Assembly: GCA_021613535.1 (NCBI GenBank)
Contig: CP075493.1
Span: 15,810,001-15,874,000 of the forward strand
Origin: Adineta vaga
Lineage: Eukaryota; Rotifera
Length of the DNA: 64,000 nucleotides
Direction: 5' to 3'
Under the pieces are notes generated by a model. The model had not been told where the DNA came from. It worked only from the letters and a program-made list of their open reading frames with translations, and made no database searches. A program made the translations under genes and the position numbers. This document shows positions 22,073 to 36,405 of this stretch, one piece after another (position 1 is the first letter of the stretch; each line of letters starts with the position of its first letter).

Positions 22073-25000
22073 ATGTTTCAAATTGTTTTTATTTTCATTT
22101 TATTAACAAAAGTTAATCAAATTTCAGGTAATTTCACCCTTTTCCATTTAAATATTTTTTAGTTTATTAAGGAAATTTCTCTGTTATTCTATTTAGGTTT
22201 TTCATATAATCAACCAAAGTTGTATCCAAATTCTTCTTGGAATACAGTTGGAACGACTTTTGCAAATCAAACTATTGTTGGGATGTTTCCTCCAGCTCTC
22301 TTTGTCGATACAAACAATTCAATTTATGTTGTTAATAAATTTAAAAATCAAGTATTAATTTGGAACGATGGACAGATCAATCCAACTGAAATTACCGAAG
22401 GAAATTTCTCAGATTCATGGTCTATCTTTGTGACAAATAGTGGAGATATTTTTATTGAGAATAGTGAAACTAATCGTCGGGTTGATAAATGGGATAAAAA
22501 TACAAGAACTTTTATCAATATAATGAATGTTGATTCGGCATGTTGGGGTCTCTTTGTTGATATGAATGACACTTTATATTGTTCAATGCATGACAATCAT
22601 AAAGTTGTGAAAATATGGCTGAACGATTCGAATACGACTTCAACAATTGCAGCTGGCACGAGTACTGAAGGTTCTGCTTCGAATGAACTTAATGGTCCTT
22701 CTGGAATTTTTGTTGATGTAAATTTTGATTTATATGTAGCTGATAGTAAAAATCATCGAATACAATTATTCCAGTTTGAACAAAAAACTGGAACAACAAT
22801 TGCAGGAGAAGGAGCACCAAATACAATTTTACTTAGCTCCCCAAGTGGAATAGTTTTAGACATTGATAAAAATATTTTTATTGTCGATTTTGAGAATCAT
22901 CGTATTGTTATTGGATCAGGATCAAATGGTTTTCGATGTTTAGTCGGATGTCAAGGACTCGGATCACAATCCAATCAGTTAACTGGACCATTTACCCTTA
23001 GTTTTGATAAATATGGAAATATGTTTGTCAGTGATGTTTACAATCATCGAATTCAAAAATTTGATCTGCTGATTAATATTTGTGGTAAGTTAATGATAAT
23101 TCAACAAAAAATATTTCATTTCCTGAATTTGATTTTATATAGAACGGATCACTAAGAAAATATTCATTGAAACGAGTTTAAATGATAAATTTCCTTTCTC
23201 TTTTGTTCGATAACAAAATTTTTGAAAAAATTTAAAACGATTTTTCTATTCATTTTATCAAAAATGAAATATTTATCTTAAACTTTACAATTTGAATATA
23301 TCATCGCTTTCTTTCTTATTTTCTTTTACTCTAGTTAAAGATTCTTTTAAATATTAAATTATTTTCTTTCATTAGATATGAATTAATTTTTATACTTGAT
23401 CAATTGATCATTTTAGTTGAAAATATTCATTCGTCTTAACCTTCATGAAAAAGAATTTCTTTCGATAATCAAATAAAAGATTTAGTTTTCTAAATTTAAT
23501 AATTATATTATTACTAGCGGAGATACCCGCTGCAAAAACGACACAATTTACGTTTTTTATCTACAGCAGTGCTTTTCTTATCACCCACAGGACCTCTCCG
23601 TTCGTATTTATCTGTCATGTATCAAAAAATCCTCACACCCTCCTTTTCCGCCCTGACTTAGTTAGTGTAATCTTTCATTTCGTCACTCAGCGTACGTTAC
23701 CTGTCTTCCACACGTCTTTCTCCTCCGTACTGAGATCCTTCCTATATCCCTTTTCGCGTCATGCACCAGCTCTTTTTTTCAGAACTTCGCATCTCTTCAT
23801 TAGTTCTTTCCTACTGATTTTGTCTCGCTATGCATACGATATACAGCTCTGCTCCTTTTAAATCCACTCCTACTGTCCCGCTGCAAGTCCAGTCTCATTC
23901 TATACCCACTGTGCCGCTGCAAGTCATTCTCTACTTTATAAACTTCACTTCTACTCTATACAGGTAGAGTAGTCATTTCACTCCAGATTCAGTTTTTTTG
24001 AGAACCCAACCCACGCTTTGTAGTTGTCTATCCTGGATGCAGACACCCACCCTCATTCCTATATGTCATCTTGAGAGCGAAATTTCACACACGCCGCCAC
24101 CCCCACCCCGTGATGGCCATTCTAACCTCATGTCGACCTTCCTCTGGATCGAGGGAAGCATTGTGGAAAGTTTGGTGACGTTAGCTGTTCCAGGGAACGT
24201 ACGCATAACGAACAAACTTTCTTCTTTATATATATAGATAGATTGATGATAAAGGAATATTACAGATAAATGATATATCTTTGAATCTATTTAATTTACA
24301 ACAATCGAATAGTTTTGAAATTATTTTATCGAAAAAAATTACATATCTCTATCAATATCAAGATCAGAAGAAATGAGATAATTTTCGTATTGATAGTGCA
24401 AATGTAAGGCTTTATCTTATGTTCGTATAGATTTATGGTCAAAATTGGAATTCTAATTTTGACCAGACAGAATTATGATTCCAGTTATGACCAGATATAT
24501 TTTGGATAGAATTAGAATTCCAATTTCGATCGGACAAAATTAGGATTGAACTACAAATAAATACAAATAATTGTAATAAATGAGATTACAGTGGAATAGG
24601 CTATTACTAATTTATGCTAACAGCACAAACACCCAACTTTTCAAGATTGAACATTAGTTCCGCTGACAAACACCCACAACTCGATGAGTTATGAACACAA
24701 ACACCCACTAACACTCATTTTTCCGAACCTTTAACATAGATGAACCCTCAACAAAGTCGAAAAAATGACCTTTCCCACCACTAACACCCAATATCTCTCT
24801 TATAATCCGGACAAACACCCACAGAATTGCATGACCTACGTTTTGGCTCAAGTAAGTGCCATCCCTAAACACATTTTTACAATAAAATTCTTCCATATAT
24901 ACATAAAACCAGTCAAAAAGTGCTATTATAGGCCCACTAACACCTAAAATCTCTCTTATACTTCAGACAAACACCTCAGGTTATCCTTACAAACACTTCT

Positions 25001-28000
25001 ACAACTTCATTCTTTACACTCTGACTAAAATAAATGGAATTCCTAAGTATTTTTTTAAAGGAATTTATTTTCAAGAAACTTTTAGCTGTTTTGCATTTAA
25101 TTCATGCATATTTCAAATTTTCATAGATGATAAAGTATTTGGGATTGTATACATAAATGTGATTTATACTGTTTTCTTGATATTAGAACATATACTTTAG
25201 GTATATTAGGCCAACTATATAATCTCACCAATATTATCAAGTATTTACATAGGTTTCTCTCGAATTTTGTCTTATTTTCATGGCTTTATTATATGAAAAG
25301 AAGTTGTAGAAGGAAATTCCTTTAAAAAAATACTTAGGAATTCCATTTATTTTAGTCAGAGTGTAAAGAATGAAGTTGTAGAAGTGTTTGTAAGGATAAC
25401 CTGAGGTGTTTGTCTGAAGTATAAGAGAGATTTTAGGTGTTAGTGGGCCTATAATAGCACTTTTTGACTGGTTTTATGTATATATGGAAGAATTTTATTG
25501 TAAAAATGTGTTTAGGGATGGCACTTACTTGAGCCAAAACGTAGGTCATGCAATTCTGTGGGTGTTTGTCCGGATTATAAGAGAGATATTGGGTGTTAGT
25601 GGTGGGAAAGGTCATTTTTTCGACTTTGTTGAGGGTTCATCTATGTTAAAGGTTCGGAAAAATGAGTGTTAGTGGGTGTTTGTGTTCATAACTCATCGAG
25701 TTGTGGGTGTTTGTCAGCGGAACTAATGTGCAATCTTGAAAAGTTGGGTGTTTGTGCTGTTAGCATAAATTAGTAATAGCCGATATGCATGATAAAGTTC
25801 GTTTTTTTGAGTATAATGTTATTGTTTCTATTGATAAAAGAAGTGAACTTTTTCTACCAATATAAAAGTGCTTAACATAGATTCTCACTAACTTCTTTTT
25901 GTATAGATTTTATTAGAAATAGTAAAATTTCAGAATTTACAATGAATATTCGTTTATCGTAGATCATCATAAAAAGGTTGGCTCTTTTTCTTTTCCATTG
26001 TTTGATCAATGAAAATAATCTGAATGTGATAGTTATAGCTCATATATGAAATAGTTCTTCTATTGTGAAATACTAGGGAATGAAATAAGATTAACAAAAT
26101 ACGTCAGAGAATCTATTATGCACATTTCATTTGGTTTTTTTTCATTGAATTTAGATATCTCATCTGTTGCTCGATCAATCTATACATCATCGTTAACAAT
26201 GATTAGCACGATACATTCACTAGATGACTGTGATTTAAAGCACTATTATGAAGCTGTAGAAATGAATGTATATGAAGATGGTTGTTATATTCTGACTAGC
26301 AACAGCAGTATTGATTTGTATGGTTATCTCTACACAGATTATTTTGATCTCTTTAATCGATCTACAAATTTAATCATAGGCAATGAAAACAGTCTCAATA
26401 ATTTACAATTCCAAATCATCGTTGATCTTATTGTCAACACTACATATATATTGATTGTGGGAACACGCAATTTAAATGAGAAAAAACCCTTCTCAATTAT
26501 TGTATCTGGTTCAAACAACGTTAGTCTTCGATCTATTAGTTTTAGTGAGTATTTACTTTATCTATACAAAATAAAACACAAACATTATGTAAAGAATGTT
26601 GCGTATATTTAACGTCAATCTTCAAACAGTTTTACAAAGTCTACTAATAATTAGAATTTCGCATTATCAAAAAATTATTTTCTTTCGACTTATAGATAAT
26701 ATCAACGGAAAAACATTGCAGATACTGCAATAAAATAAAATCTTTTTTAAATAATGAAAACTTTCGAGATTTTTTCGAATTTTTATCAAATACTTCACGA
26801 AATATCTTTTTGATGCGTTAGAGATTGTCAGCAATTTTAGTTTGAATTGATTTTCCGGTGATAAAGAATAGTCAAGACAACATCAAAATTATTTTTCAAG
26901 AACGAACTTAAAGTGAATCGAACTTGGAATGTATTTTCAAAAAGACAGATGAACCTAAATCATATATATTCAAAAAATAACAATAATCTTGATAGCGATA
27001 GAAGATGTTCTCAATGATTGTTTTGCATATATTTTCTGATCTCTCTGAATAAGATATGAATCCTTTATTTTAAAATATTTATATTCTGATGAGTCATTTT
27101 CATTTATTCTATATTATAATTTTCTAGATTTTATCATTTCTCTGTTCCTCAACGAATACTTATTTAAAGCATATTGAAATAAATAATAATGAAAGAATAT
27201 CTATTTATATACTAACTGATTCATAGAAAGAACTTTATTCAAATTTATTGTTTGTTTTATTCAATATAAACTTTTCCAAACATAAACTATAGTTTAACAT
27301 CTGTCAATGTTTTATATCATAGTTTATATTGAAGTCGTAGTCAATTTAGTGTGCAGAGAGATTATTAAGTTGAATGTTGCCTCATATCATTGATTAGATC
27401 TATTTTTGAAGAGTTTTATCTGATATTATTACATTAAAAAAGTACCCAGGTTATTTGAATATACTTAACAAAAAGAACTTTTGAAAATACATTTATCCAT
27501 AATCACTTATCTCTAATGTCTTCACTAGTTGTTATTATTAGATTTTAGTATATAATATTGTATTAATTTGTATTTCGTTTGATTACACATGATCACATAT
27601 AGATATGTATAATATATCTTAACACACAAAAAAATTCGAAGTGAATATTATATATTCGATATATATGTATAATTTATCGATCTTATCAATGATAATAATT
27701 TGATTCAAATAGTCACAGCTCTTTTGTGAAACGTTAAGTTTCAATACATTCATTTAAAAAGAAGACAACATTTATAACTAGAGCAGACCCGTGAATACCA
27801 GAGATGTCCATCGCGGCTGAACATCTGCCACTGCCGCGACGGTGACTTTTAAAATCTCTGGATTCTCAAGTCTATGACTGATTTAAACTAAAGATATTGC
27901 CTCTAAACGATGTAATTCATTGAATTTTACAGTTTATCATTCTTTAAAACGAAGATTTCGCGTAAAATCATGAGTTTTTCGAATTCTCTGTTTTTGAAAA

Positions 28001-31000
28001 GTGCCACTACCGCGCCGCGTCGCTGCCGCCATGGACATCTCTGGTGCATACTGCACGGCCACTTTAAGTTTTGAAAACATTTCTTTTTCTACAGTAACAC
28101 AGTTCGGCTCCGCGTGGGATGAGATCGGACGGAAAAAAACGCCTCATGGGATAAAAGTTTTTTTCCGTGCATCCCATAGGATGGGATGAAACGCAAAATT
28201 TTTGTTGTCACATGAGATGCAATGAGATAAATTTTTATTATCCCATCCCATCCCATGATTTTACATACAATCCAAAATCTATTTTAAGAAAAAATTCTTT
28301 AAATGATTGTCAGTTTCACCAGTAACACTAAATTTTTCATCAGTCGAGTAATTAAGAGAAACATCTATGCTAACTGAGTTTCTTTTCAATAAATTGAGAA
28401 TTTTTACAAAAATATTTGTCCTATGGGATCCCATGGGATTTCAGAAGAATATTCATCCCAAGGTGGGATGGGACTCTAAAACTTTTCTGTCCCATGGGAT
28501 GGGATGAGATGGGATGGGATGATCCAATCCCATGCGGAGCCCTGTAACACAGATTATCTAGAAGCTCCTAATATATTCGTATTCGTCTAGACGTCTAGTG
28601 ACCCTTGACTTTTGACCCGGCCACAGACGGACAGATACTCAACATTATAATATAGGTTTTTTATCGAATTTCATTTGTTTATTTCTATTGAATAGATAAT
28701 ACATCAGTCGTTCAAACCGTGTACTTGTCGAATCTGACAACCAACACTCAAGTGTTTTCTCGAAAATGTGACCAATCGAACTATTACTATGAGACTTTGC
28801 AAATAACTGTGATCACAAATTCAAATTATACTCTTGCAGGCAAAAGTAATATCCGTACATTTGGCTACCTATACAAAGATCATTTTGATCCATACAATCC
28901 TTCAAACTCGGTCTCAGAAAATGCTAATGATTGTGATTCTGGCTTAAACTTCAAAATCACGCAATATCTTCAAGTCGGAATTACATACATACTAGTGGTA
29001 ACAACGTGGTACGCAGATACAACGGGAGAAGTCTCAGTCATTGTTTCTGGTCCAACTGAAGTTATTCTCAAAAGCTTTAGTAAGTACTCTTATTACTAAA
29101 TAAATAATTTGTGATCACAGATGTGTAGTGTACGGGAAGGATAAGTGGACTCAATATCTGCTCTACATCTACGTAAGAGTCTGAAAAATGTTTTGCCAGA
29201 GAGATCAATTTTTGAAAAGATTTTGTTATGACAACTTGACACATCTATTGCTAATAAACTGTAGTCGAAGAAATTGTCAACAGTTCTTTTAGAACGATTT
29301 GAGTCCCATCAATAGTGTCACTTCTGATCTATGCATATATAGACCATAAAATAACAATAAAATTATGTCAAATAAAAGTCTTCTTTGTCACAACTTAGTA
29401 CTGTAGTTGTTCATTTACTTTCATTTTTCCATTGTCGCGAACTGCACTTGAATCTTATAGAAAACATTGATTTTATTTTTGTTTTCGCAAATATGTTTCT
29501 TTATTTACTTAATCATGTGCTCATAGTCCAATTCATGTTCACAACATATTGAAGAATATTCGTTTCTTAACTAAACTAATGTCACAGATATATTTTTAAA
29601 ACAAAATTATTCAAAAATAATCGAATAGTTTTCAACAGAAACAACATAGTCATGTACTTTTTTTGATAATTCTAGACTCAAGATGAAGATACTTCGAACT
29701 CCGTCGAAGGAATTTTTCTAGAAATTTCTCTGAACTTTCTCTCATAAAATCTTCTCAGATTTCACAAAAGCAAAAAGTATAATTATTTCGAAGAGAAATT
29801 AGAATAAAAGATGATTCAGAATTCGAATTATAGTAAGTATAACCTTCTAACAGTTAAATTGAAATATCTGAGCTCTTGTATAGTTTTATAGATATTCGAA
29901 TAAATAAGAAAACAGAATAGGGATATTTTTTAACACAATAAAACTTTCAATTTGATCTAATTTCTTTAGCTCAAAACCATGAGAAATGTTATGTTGGAAG
30001 TGGATGTAATACGCATGTCAAAAGTATTGGTGTTACTCTCGATGATATTTTACGATATGAAATCAAATCAAATATGTCATTAAACGATCAATCATTGACA
30101 GTGAAAATTAGTGCTGTTATAACAATGATTATGTTTAGTGCTGGTTTGATCAACAGTGTTCTTTCATTTCTTACATTTCAAAATGCAGAACTACGTACAG
30201 TTGGATGTGGAATGTATCTTCTTGCATCATCGATTACTTCTCTTCTGACAATTTGTATGTTAACAGTTAAATATTGGTTTGTTCTTCTCACTCAAATGAA
30301 CACATCACTTAGTTTATTTATATATGAAGGAGGTTGTCGATCTATTGAACCACTTCTTAAATTATTTCTCTCTTTGGATGGATGGTTGAATGGTTGTGTA
30401 GCTATTGAACGTGCAATTAATGTTTTAAAAGGAGTTAATTTCGATAAAGACAGAAGTAAACGTATTGCTCGATGGATCATCATAATTTTACCATTGTGTA
30501 TCATTGCATCAATCATCCATGAACCTCTTTATCGCGAAGTATTTGAATATAAAATAGAGAATGGAAAGGGAGAAGAAAAAAAAACAGAACGATTTGTTCG
30601 GTGCATGACTGCTTATTCTCATACTGTTCAAGAATACAATACAGCTATCCTATTTATTCATCTTATTGGTCCATTTATTGCTAATCTTTGCTCTGCTTTG
30701 ATCATCATGTTTGGAACTGCTCGACGAAAGGCAGCAGCTCAGGCTAGACGAAGTTTTAGAGAACATATGCGGAAACAATGGCTTGAGCATAAACAATTAC
30801 TAATAAGTCCTGCGATATTATTGGTTCTATCAATGCCACGTCTCGTCATATCATTATTATCTGGATGTGTTGATGCGTCTCGTCAACCATGGTTATTTCT
30901 TTGTGCTTATTTTATTTCATTTATACCATCGATACTTATCTTCGTTGTTTTTGTTGTTCCTTCGAAATTATATATGAAAACATTCAACAAAACGCTGGAA

Positions 31001-31027
31001 AGTTGGCGACAATGTAGTCGTCCATGA
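22073..31027 (+). CDS. NHL-repeat / seven-transmembrane receptor, five exons
   Basis: Five exons join in frame with GT-AG introns, all phase 1: 22073-22127, 22197-23084, 26155-26544, 28696-29079, 29970-31027. They give 924 codons plus a stop. Residues 1-18 are a hydrophobic signal peptide. About 19-315 hold NHL-type beta-propeller repeats (G-P-S-G-I-F-V-D-V, D-L-Y-V-A-D-S-K-N-H-R-I). Exons 3 and 4 each encode one copy of a beta-rich extracellular domain with the shared pattern Y-Y-E, Y-G-Y-L-Y or F-G-Y-L-Y, D-x-F-D, and T-Y-I-L-x-V. Exon 5 encodes seven hydrophobic helices from about residue 620, with G-C-V-A-I-E-R-A after the third and F-V-V-P-S-K-L-Y after the seventh, as in rhodopsin-like GPCRs. 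It is probably a cell-surface receptor with a propeller ectodomain; the ligand is unknown. No stop or frameshift was found. The introns are loaded with transposons. Confidence 0.8.
23514..24241 (+). repeat. interspersed repeat in intron 2, CTAG...ACCCG start
   Basis: A GC-richer block starting CTAGCGGAGATACCCGCTGC and ending TATATATATAGATAG, unlike the flanking AT-rich intron. It contains a short internal duplication (CGCTGCAAGTC, around 23880 and 23915). The start and end resemble a second block in intron 3. It is probably a non-autonomous retroelement; the family was not identified. Confidence 0.45.
24599..25781. mobile_element. foldback element, 468-bp inverted arms
   Basis: Left arm 24599-25066 and right arm 25314-25781 are inverted copies, essentially identical by eye, separated by a 247-bp unique loop. 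Each arm contains several degenerate units of ACAAACACCCA(C). Mirror-image reading frames of 60 and 62 codons in the arms are a consequence of this symmetry and are not genes. The element sits wholly inside intron 2 of the receptor gene. No target duplication could be fixed. Confidence 0.85.
27799..28043. mobile_element. hAT-like MITE
   Basis: Inverted ends CAGAGATGTCCATCGCGGC / GCCGCCATGGACATCTCTG enclose 245 bp. Flanking 8-mers GTGAATAC (27791-27798) and GTGCATAC (28044-28051) differ at one base, consistent with an 8-bp hAT-type target duplication. Confidence 0.6.
28103..28543. mobile_element. MITE with 9-bp target duplication and GGGATG repeats
   Basis: A 441-bp element flanked by the exact 9-bp direct repeat GTAACACAG (28094-28102 and 28544-28552). 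Inverted ends share GGCTCCGC(A/G)TGGGAT. The interior has many copies of ATCCCAT / GGGATGGGATG in both orientations, giving a strong potential to fold. No coding capacity. Confidence 0.75.
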
Positions 31028-31284
31028 GAAACTCTTTTGAATTCGATGACTTATTTTCAGAAATACTTTGAACTTCTGACATTGTTCATTTCGTGCGATT
31101 CGGACAATCGATGAGATTATGTGATCGAATGTAATTGGTGAGAGAGAATATGAAAAGATCGCTCTATTGACATCTCTATTTTTCAGCTTTACAATGAATA
31201 TTTTATTTTAATACGCAATAAAATAAAAAACCTTTCAGCATAATCTCCTGTAGAATTCAAAGTATGAGAGACAACTGATTCAGT

Positions 31285-31386
31285 GTTGAGGAATGGGTGT
31301 GTGAGGGTGTGGGTGTGGGTGGGTGTGGGTATATCTTTTTCACGCAGGTCTACACACCCACACCCACCCACCCACCCACCCACCCA
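31285..31386. repeat. telomere-like dyad
   Basis: The left arm is rich in GGGTGTGGGTGTGGGTGGG and the right arm in CACACCCACACCCACCCACC, with a spacer including TATATCTTTTTCACGCAGG. It marks the point where the sulfatase pseudogene loses homology, and produces spurious Gly/Val/Trp- and Pro/Thr/His-rich frames. Confidence 0.85.
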
Positions 31387-31387
31387 C

Positions 31388-32342
<955 letters not shown>

Positions 32343-32917
32343 TTAAAATGACAATTATTCCAATCGATTAGTTAAAATCTTAAGTTGTATTAATGATATA
32401 CTCTGTCCAACTTTGAATATAGGCGATTGTAGTAGAAGAAGATGATGGAATTTTGATTTAATTTATCAATAAATATATTCACATTGACATGTTTATGTAT
32501 ATACATGTATGTAGAGAGACAAAGAGAACGATTTATATTAAGCTATAACTATTAATTTCATCTAATCCTTTCGACAAACAAGTATAATCATAAAAAACCT
32601 ATCTTAAGATAAGAATGCATCAATACGATCGTACTTTTAATTGTATTAACGAAAGAAAAAGATCTTGTGACAGGTCGATTTTGAAGCTTACCAAATCAAA
32701 ATTTGAGAAGTCAGGAATTTTTGAAGGAAAAACCACGAGTTGTTTCAAATGTATGAGAGACATTATATGACTTCTAATAGATAGAATTTATCTTTGAAAG
32801 ATTATGTATATAAATATGACATCAATTTCTAGTCTCTCATATAAAACTAACCATAAAAACTTTCTTTTAAGTAATTGTGAGAAAGCTCCACAGCTTGAAT
32901 TGAAATTTTAACCTTTG

Positions 32918-33013
32918 ACACATTCAGATTTAGCGGAAACTTATTTAGACAAAGTCGCAACAGTTCTGAAAAACTTTCAAAAAGCACTGAATATTTATAG
33001 AAAAAATCTATGA
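32918..33013 (+). pseudogene. TPR relic
   Basis: About 31 codons read S-D-L-A-E-T-Y-L-D-K-V-A-T-V, then F-Q-K-A-L-N-I-Y-R-K-N-L and stop. This is the spacing of one kinesin-light-chain-type TPR, as in the ADP-ribosyltransferase gene at 49-51 kb. No flanking units are in frame. Confidence 0.5.
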
Positions 33014-33253
33014 ATTAATCAAAGATTTTGTTGAGTATCGTACGATGCTCTCGTATCCTCATGATAAATCTGATGTTTAGCATCAATAAGAATATAATAT
33101 TTTTTATCAATGGATCATTGTCATATAATCCAACACTCAAAGTGTTATCATTATTCACTGGAATAATGCGCAAATCTTTCATCTGTCACAATGCTGTCCG
33201 TTTTTATCGAGAAAAACATCACTAAATGAATGAAAATGAAAAAGATCACAATG

Positions 33254-33910
33254 TCAAGAAATAGAATGAAGTGCATCAATACGAGTCAAAACAAACAAAT
33301 AAAAAACACGATTTTTTGACTGTCTTATATGAATCAATGTTAATATACTAAATAGTAACATGCCCCCGTGAGGAATTAAAAGAGTAAAAGTATCAGCATA
33401 AACAGCGACAAGAACTTTTTCAAAGTTAGATGATACTGTACATATACCATTATAAATATCAAATATAATTAATTGAAACATACCAGATATGATAACAATA
33501 AGCATACTTATAAAGAAAAGACGCTTAGCAAACCATATAGAACTTAGATTTCGCCAGTGAACACTCGATGATGTTGACATAAAACGATCGAACGTTGCTA
33601 ATGAAACACATGTTGCTACCATTGTTGATAAACAAATTGGTAGATAACCACGCAATTTACAAACATCACCAGTAATGGATGTCGCACTATTTCCGAAATA
33701 TTCTGTTGAAAGACGAATTGTAATAGTAAAAATATTGTGAATCAAATCAAGCAAAGAACCACAAATCATGTAAAAGATACAAGATTTTGTTCGAAAATCC
33801 TTGGATAATAATGTCATCAGATTTAGAAGATTTCCAATTGTTCCAACAATTAAAATAAAGAAAAAACCAGAGATAGCGAAAGCAGGAGTGAATTCTGCCA
33901 ATGATATCAT
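33254..33910 (-). pseudogene. rhodopsin-like GPCR, truncated after TM5
   Basis: 218 codons from ATG 33910. TM1 contains the G-N motif (G-T-I-G-N-L-L-N). A Cys before TM3 (D-V-C-K-L-R-G-Y-L) and an A-T-F-D-R-F-M at the end of TM3 correspond to the disulfide Cys and the DRY motif. Five hydrophobic helices are present and the frame ends just after TM5, without TM6, TM7 or a C-terminal tail. I looked for TM6-TM7 in the downstream 250 bp in all minus-strand frames and did not find them. The family normally has about 300-330 residues. It is either a pseudogene or a gene with a distant exon; the former is more likely. Confidence 0.65.
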
Positions 33911-36340
33911 ATTGAATTAAGATAAGAAGAAAATAATAATTTTAGTGAATATGATAAATAATCAAATAGAATCTATCGTTTCTGATCATTTAATAAAATG
34001 TATGTTAAGAAAAGTGAATTATATATAAATTCTTTGTCGATTTAATTGATGCAACAGACAACTTTTTTCTTCTATGTAAATTGCGCGTGATAATTTACAG
34101 AAAAAAGTGTTATATTATTATCAAATAATATGAAGAGTTAAAAATACTAAGTATATTGACGTAGATAAAAGCTAAATACGAAGAACAACCTATGATCGCT
34201 CATGCAGTTTATAAGATAATTCTCATAATTATGTTAAAAATGTTGTGTAGAGATGTTCTTTTTTTTATGAAATAGTATCCATAAAGTTCAGATACAAAAA
34301 TATCATTCACATTCAAATACAACAATATCCACATTAAAAATTTAACTCGCAAGGTTAGTTTCATTACAAATTAGATATAAAGCTTCCTTTTTTGTATTTA
34401 TTCGGTTTAACACTTTCAGCAAAAAAAAGCTAATGTATTATTTGTCTACCTATAGTTTTCTTCTATAAAGAGGGATGTGAAAATTCTCATATCATAATAT
34501 CACTATGAATTATTGGGATCTCAATTTTAGAAAACATTGTAGCTGTTACACTTCTATTATCCATCATCGAAGATTACATGCAAAAGAAATTATTCTTTAT
34601 TTATATATTAATAATAACTATGTGAAATCTAAACAATGTGATTAGTTTCATGATAGAATATACGCACAACGTTTGTCACACTTCTTTCCTCGAAAAAATT
34701 CGACCAATTAATAAAACACATCTCAAATATGGAATATCTTTTTTTATTGTACTCTTCCAATGATTAAAAATGTGATTCATATGGATATGGTAGCTCATTT
34801 TGATAGTTTTTGTTGTTTCTATACGCGTAAATTACGATTGATTTTTTCACAGTTGTTAACTATATGTTTTGATATTATTTTAGCTTCTTCACGACTATCC
34901 AATACCAGATGCTCAGACATCAGAGATTGCACATAGACTGTTTGTTTAATTTTAAGAAGCATGACAAGATTTCGTATTACATGTTCATGTTTATTTTTCT
35001 CATATTTACAAAATGTATAAAAATGTCTGTAATATAAATACTTTTGCACAAGAGAAATTAATGAATGTTGTAGCTAAGTGTTCGTACAGGAGCATAAGGA
35101 GTTCCTGATTATAAATCTTATTCTCAAAAGATTTTATATCTCCAAAACTCGTTTGAAATCAAAACTTTGTGCTATTCTATAAGAAAAGATTGTTTTTTAA
35201 ATTTTAAATTGATTTTAATTTAAATTTGGAAAAACAAAAAAACGAAATTTAATCTCTTCAGTTTCAATATCAAAAAGTTTCTTCAATGATACAATTATAT
35301 CAGATGAATCCATCCGATATTCATTTAATTATTTGTGGTTGTGAGAATGTGATTGGTTGTTTAACATTTTTATTACCGATTCAGAAACAATCAAAGATAT
35401 CATTTTCCATTCATTATCATATATGATTAAATATGCATGTTTATTTGATAGTAAACTAGTATTTATGCAATGCGATCATTCCGAATATGTTGTAGACAGT
35501 CGCATCTTATGAAACAGCATTCTTTTTCAATTTATTTATTTCGTTCATTCATATTGCTGTCAGCTTTTATGTAAAGTATGTGATGGGTTTTCTTTTTATT
35601 TTCGCTAAACAATCTGATCAAATCGATATCGTGAACATTGAATAATCGATTAAAACGTGTGTAATCATTCAAAAGCAGGATTTTTTTAATTATTTCTCCG
35701 CTTTCAGTATATCACGAGCACAATTAGTTGCGAAAGAATAAACTTACCTTTTTTATCTGGCTATAGTCAGAGTATAATAAACAATTATGCGTAGAAAATA
35801 CATAATATTATATTGACGTACAAAAGTCATATAACAATATCATGCATAACTAATATACTTAACATACAAGGAACGAATGTACAGAAGAAAGGAACGGAAG
35901 CTGATATTATACATTGTCTCATTATCAAAGCGCTAGTACGTATTCTATTTCTGTGTTTTACGTGAGCAAAGACGATCTTTTATAACATCTATTTCTTTGT
36001 ATATTAGAGAAAATTCTCATAGCAGAAATATTGTTAAATCAAAATCTAATATTTCTTAAAATTTATGTCCATTGATATAAGATTCTAAAATATTTTTAGA
36101 TAGTCTAAGATTACAATAGTGAGAACGATCAATGAAAGGATTTACAATTAAAAAGATTTGCATAGAGTAATTATATTTTTCTATTTATTAGTACAATCTT
36201 CCACAGATTTTATTCAGATTAACAAAACTGAACAATGATTATTTTTCAATTTTTCTATTCTTTCCAATATGAAGAGATATTCAACGTCATCAGAAAGTAA
36301 GGATGATTCAAGATCAAACGTATACAGACTTTTATTCAGT

Positions 36341-36405
36341 GTAGGGTGTGGGTTTGGGTGTGGATATTCTGTTTTACCAGATTCACGCCCACACCCTACA
36401 CCCTA
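36341..36405. repeat. telomere-like dyad
   Basis: GTAGGGTGTGGGTTTGGGTG, a spacer GATATTCTGTTTTACCAG, then CGCCCACACCCTACACCC. The arms are near-perfect complements. Confidence 0.8.

Larger units (their letters stand above)
27778..28656 (+). repeat. interspersed repeat in intron 3 with nested MITEs
   Basis: It starts CTAGAGCAGACCCGTG and ends with ATTATAATATAGG, resembling the block at 23514-24241. Two smaller elements with target duplications (27799-28043 and 28103-28543) are inserted in it. Confidence 0.4.

Noticed and set aside
24708-25672. Pairs of identical 60- and 62-codon frames in opposite orientation
   Set aside because: Products of the foldback symmetry, with no coding features.
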